A stretch of 6,084 nucleotides of DNA from Bacillota bacterium (GTDB lineage Bacteria; Bacillota; Dethiobacteria; DTU022; UBA8154), in contig DMPF01000082.1 of assembly GCA_003456095.1 (NCBI GenBank), positions 1-6,084 of the forward strand, given 5' to 3'. Positions 5,273 through 6,084 of this stretch are shown in pieces. A program made the position numbers and the translations under genes. How positions within the stretch are numbered: the stretch's first letter is position 1; the number at the start of each line of letters is the position of its first letter. The notes under the pieces were generated by a model. It was given only the letters and a program-made list of their open reading frames with translations, had not been told where the DNA came from and searched no databases.

Positions 5273-5796
5273 CTTCCCACCTCCCGACGTTCATAGAGCA
5301 GCAGAGATGCGCCAATAATTATCAGCAAAAGGGGCCAGATAAAATGAAAAATGGGACCGAAAAGTTGGTCCACCAGGAAGATAATGCCAAGACCGATCAG
5401 CGCCATACCGACATTTCGCCGCCGTCTACCGGACATATCCTTTGAACCCCACCCGCTTGCGCAGCACGGTTTAGCTGTTTCTTCCGTTTTTGCCGCCTCC
5501 CCGTCACTGCTTTCAGGCGTTGGGTCCGAAACATTATTTTCTTCCGCTTCCGCTGCGGTCCTGCCAGCCTGCGGCCACAGCGCCCCCCTCTGTTGTTTAC
5601 CATATTCGTCTTGTTCGGGGGGCATAACTATCCAGGCTATAATGTAGAAGAACAGCCCGGCACCGCCGAAAAAAATGGAGAATAGCCACAACAGGCGCAG
5701 CAGCACAGCATCCACACCGAAATACTCACCCAGCCCGCCGGCCACCCCGGCAATCATACGGTTCTGCTTTGACCGGTAAAGATTTTGCACATGCAT
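5269..5796 (-). CDS. PspC-domain membrane protein with C-terminal LiaF-like segment
   Basis: 175 residues. Residues 1-62 form a PspC domain: LYRSKQNRMIAGVAGGLGEY (6-25), a first helix at about 29-44 and a second at about 45-59. A polar acidic linker follows (about 61-110). Then come a CC pair (111-112), a basic RRRR patch (124-127), and two helices (about 128-148 and 150-168) of LiaF/DUF5668 type. PspC proteins are membrane parts of phage-shock or envelope-stress responses; no PspA homologue lies in the window. The ATG at 5796 follows GAGGGAG closely (5 bases after GAGG); an in-frame GTG at 5790 has ordinary spacing and is a real alternative. The longer frame from 5844 would include its own promoter, so I rejected it. 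The next gene overlaps by 4 bases. Confidence 0.87.
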   Translation of the reverse strand: MHVQNLYRSKQNRMIAGVAGGLGEYFGVDAVLLRLLWLFSIFFGGAGLFFYIIAWIVMPPEQDEYGKQQRGALWPQAGRTAAEAEENNVSDPTPESSDGEAAKTEETAKPCCASGWGSKDMSGRRRRNVGMALIGLGIIFLVDQLFGPIFHFIWPLLLIIIGASLLLYERREVGR

Positions 5797-5823
5797 CGCT
5801 CCCTCACTTAAGGATACGCGTTT

Positions 5824-5832
5824 ATTATACCA
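5824..5832 (-). promoter_or_regulatory. Extended -10 promoter of the pspC-cupin unit
   Basis: The minus strand reads TGGTATAAT, a perfect -10 box with the extended TGn element. The -35 region is poor (TGAAAA at an 18-base spacing), typical for extended -10 promoters. Transcription should begin near 5817, giving a leader of about 21 bases before the ATG at 5796. Confidence 0.72.
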
Positions 5833-5848
5833 TATTTGTGCCAAATAT
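5832..5848. repeat. 17-bp dyad in the pspC promoter spacer (candidate operator)
   Basis: ATATTTG, TGC, CAAATAT on the plus strand: perfect 7-bp half-sites around a 3-base centre. It begins at the extended TG element and fills most of the spacer up to the weak -35, so a bound repressor would block polymerase. The regulator is unknown and is not encoded in the window. Confidence 0.5.
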
Positions 5849-5859
5849 TTTCACACAAC

Positions 5860-6084
5860 TTATTCCGCAAATCCGTTCCCTGCCCTGAGCACTTCAACAA
5901 ATATTTTCACTACTTGCGGATCAAACTGGGTCCCTGCATTTCTCAAAAGTTCATCCAGTGCCTCTGCCTTGGACAAAGCCTCTTTGTAAGGTCTTGGCGT
6001 CATCATCGCATCGTAGGCATCAGCCACCGCCGTGATCCTGGCCTGCAGCGGAATTTCCTTTTCGCGCAGACGTTTGGGGTAACC
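5860..6084 (-). CDS. HD-GYP domain protein, C-terminal part (c-di-GMP phosphodiesterase type)
   Basis: The last 74 residues of a protein whose N-terminal part lies beyond the right edge. The fragment opens with GYP and continues IPLQARITAVADAYDAMMT (11-29), RPY (31-33) and AGTQFDPQVV (50-59), the end of an HD-GYP domain as found in c-di-GMP phosphodiesterases and related HD hydrolases. The HD metal dyad is outside the window, so activity and any sensory domain cannot be judged. The TAA stop lies about 28 bases before the -10 box of pspC with no intrinsic terminator between, so read-through into pspC is possible. Confidence 0.9.
   Translation of the reverse strand, partial: GYPKRLREKEIPLQARITAVADAYDAMMTPRPYKEALSKAEALDELLRNAGTQFDPQVVKIFVEVLRAGNGFAE

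Noticed and set aside
5842..5910. 13-base direct repeat CAAATATTTTCAC (5842-5854 and 5898-5910)
   Set aside because: One copy is inside the HD-GYP coding end and the other in the A+T-rich promoter region; two short A+T-rich copies are plausibly chance.

Overview
The window looks like chromosomal DNA of an anaerobic member of the Bacillota (Clostridia or Negativicutes type). The reasons are AGGAGG-type ribosome binding sites before nearly every gene, free use of TTG and GTG starts, SigA-type promoters, a metal riboswitch architecture known mainly from Firmicutes, a split ADP-forming acyl-CoA synthetase, and a YedF-type TusA/DsrE protein. I cannot name a genus. I saw no transposon, phage, CRISPR array, tRNA or rRNA.

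Left part (1-1694, minus strand): a two-gene unit for an ADP-forming acyl-CoA synthetase. The alpha subunit (CoA-binding and ligase domains, catalytic histidine) is followed 9 bases later by the beta subunit (ATP-grasp), which runs off the left edge. This enzyme makes ATP from acyl-CoA, or the reverse, in fermentative metabolism.

Centre (1695-2005): a dense divergent control region. It holds overlapping back-to-back promoters, a 9-bp inverted repeat, and a plus-strand leader that reads as a NiCo (czcD-type) transition-metal riboswitch followed by a mutually exclusive intrinsic terminator. Directly after it comes a cation diffusion facilitator exporter (2006-2905, plus). The layout predicts that metal binding to the leader RNA turns exporter expression on. 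This is the strongest finding in the window.

Right part (2968-6084, minus strand, read from right to left): the end of an HD-GYP protein; a promoter with an embedded 17-bp dyad; a PspC-domain membrane protein that overlaps a small three-helix membrane protein by 4 bases; a single-domain cupin; an MBL-fold hydrolase of the COG1237 type; and YedF, a TusA plus DsrE-like protein associated with selenium/sulfur metabolism. The tight spacing suggests that pspC, the small membrane gene and the cupin form one transcription unit. The hydrolase and yedF form a second pair that may be read through from it. The CDF gene and yedF converge across a 62-base spacer without a convincing terminator.

No wholly new system is evident. 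The individual points worth checking are the metal riboswitch switch, the histidine-to-aspartate change in the transporter's metal site, the dyads in both promoter regions, and the charged insert in the MBL hydrolase.
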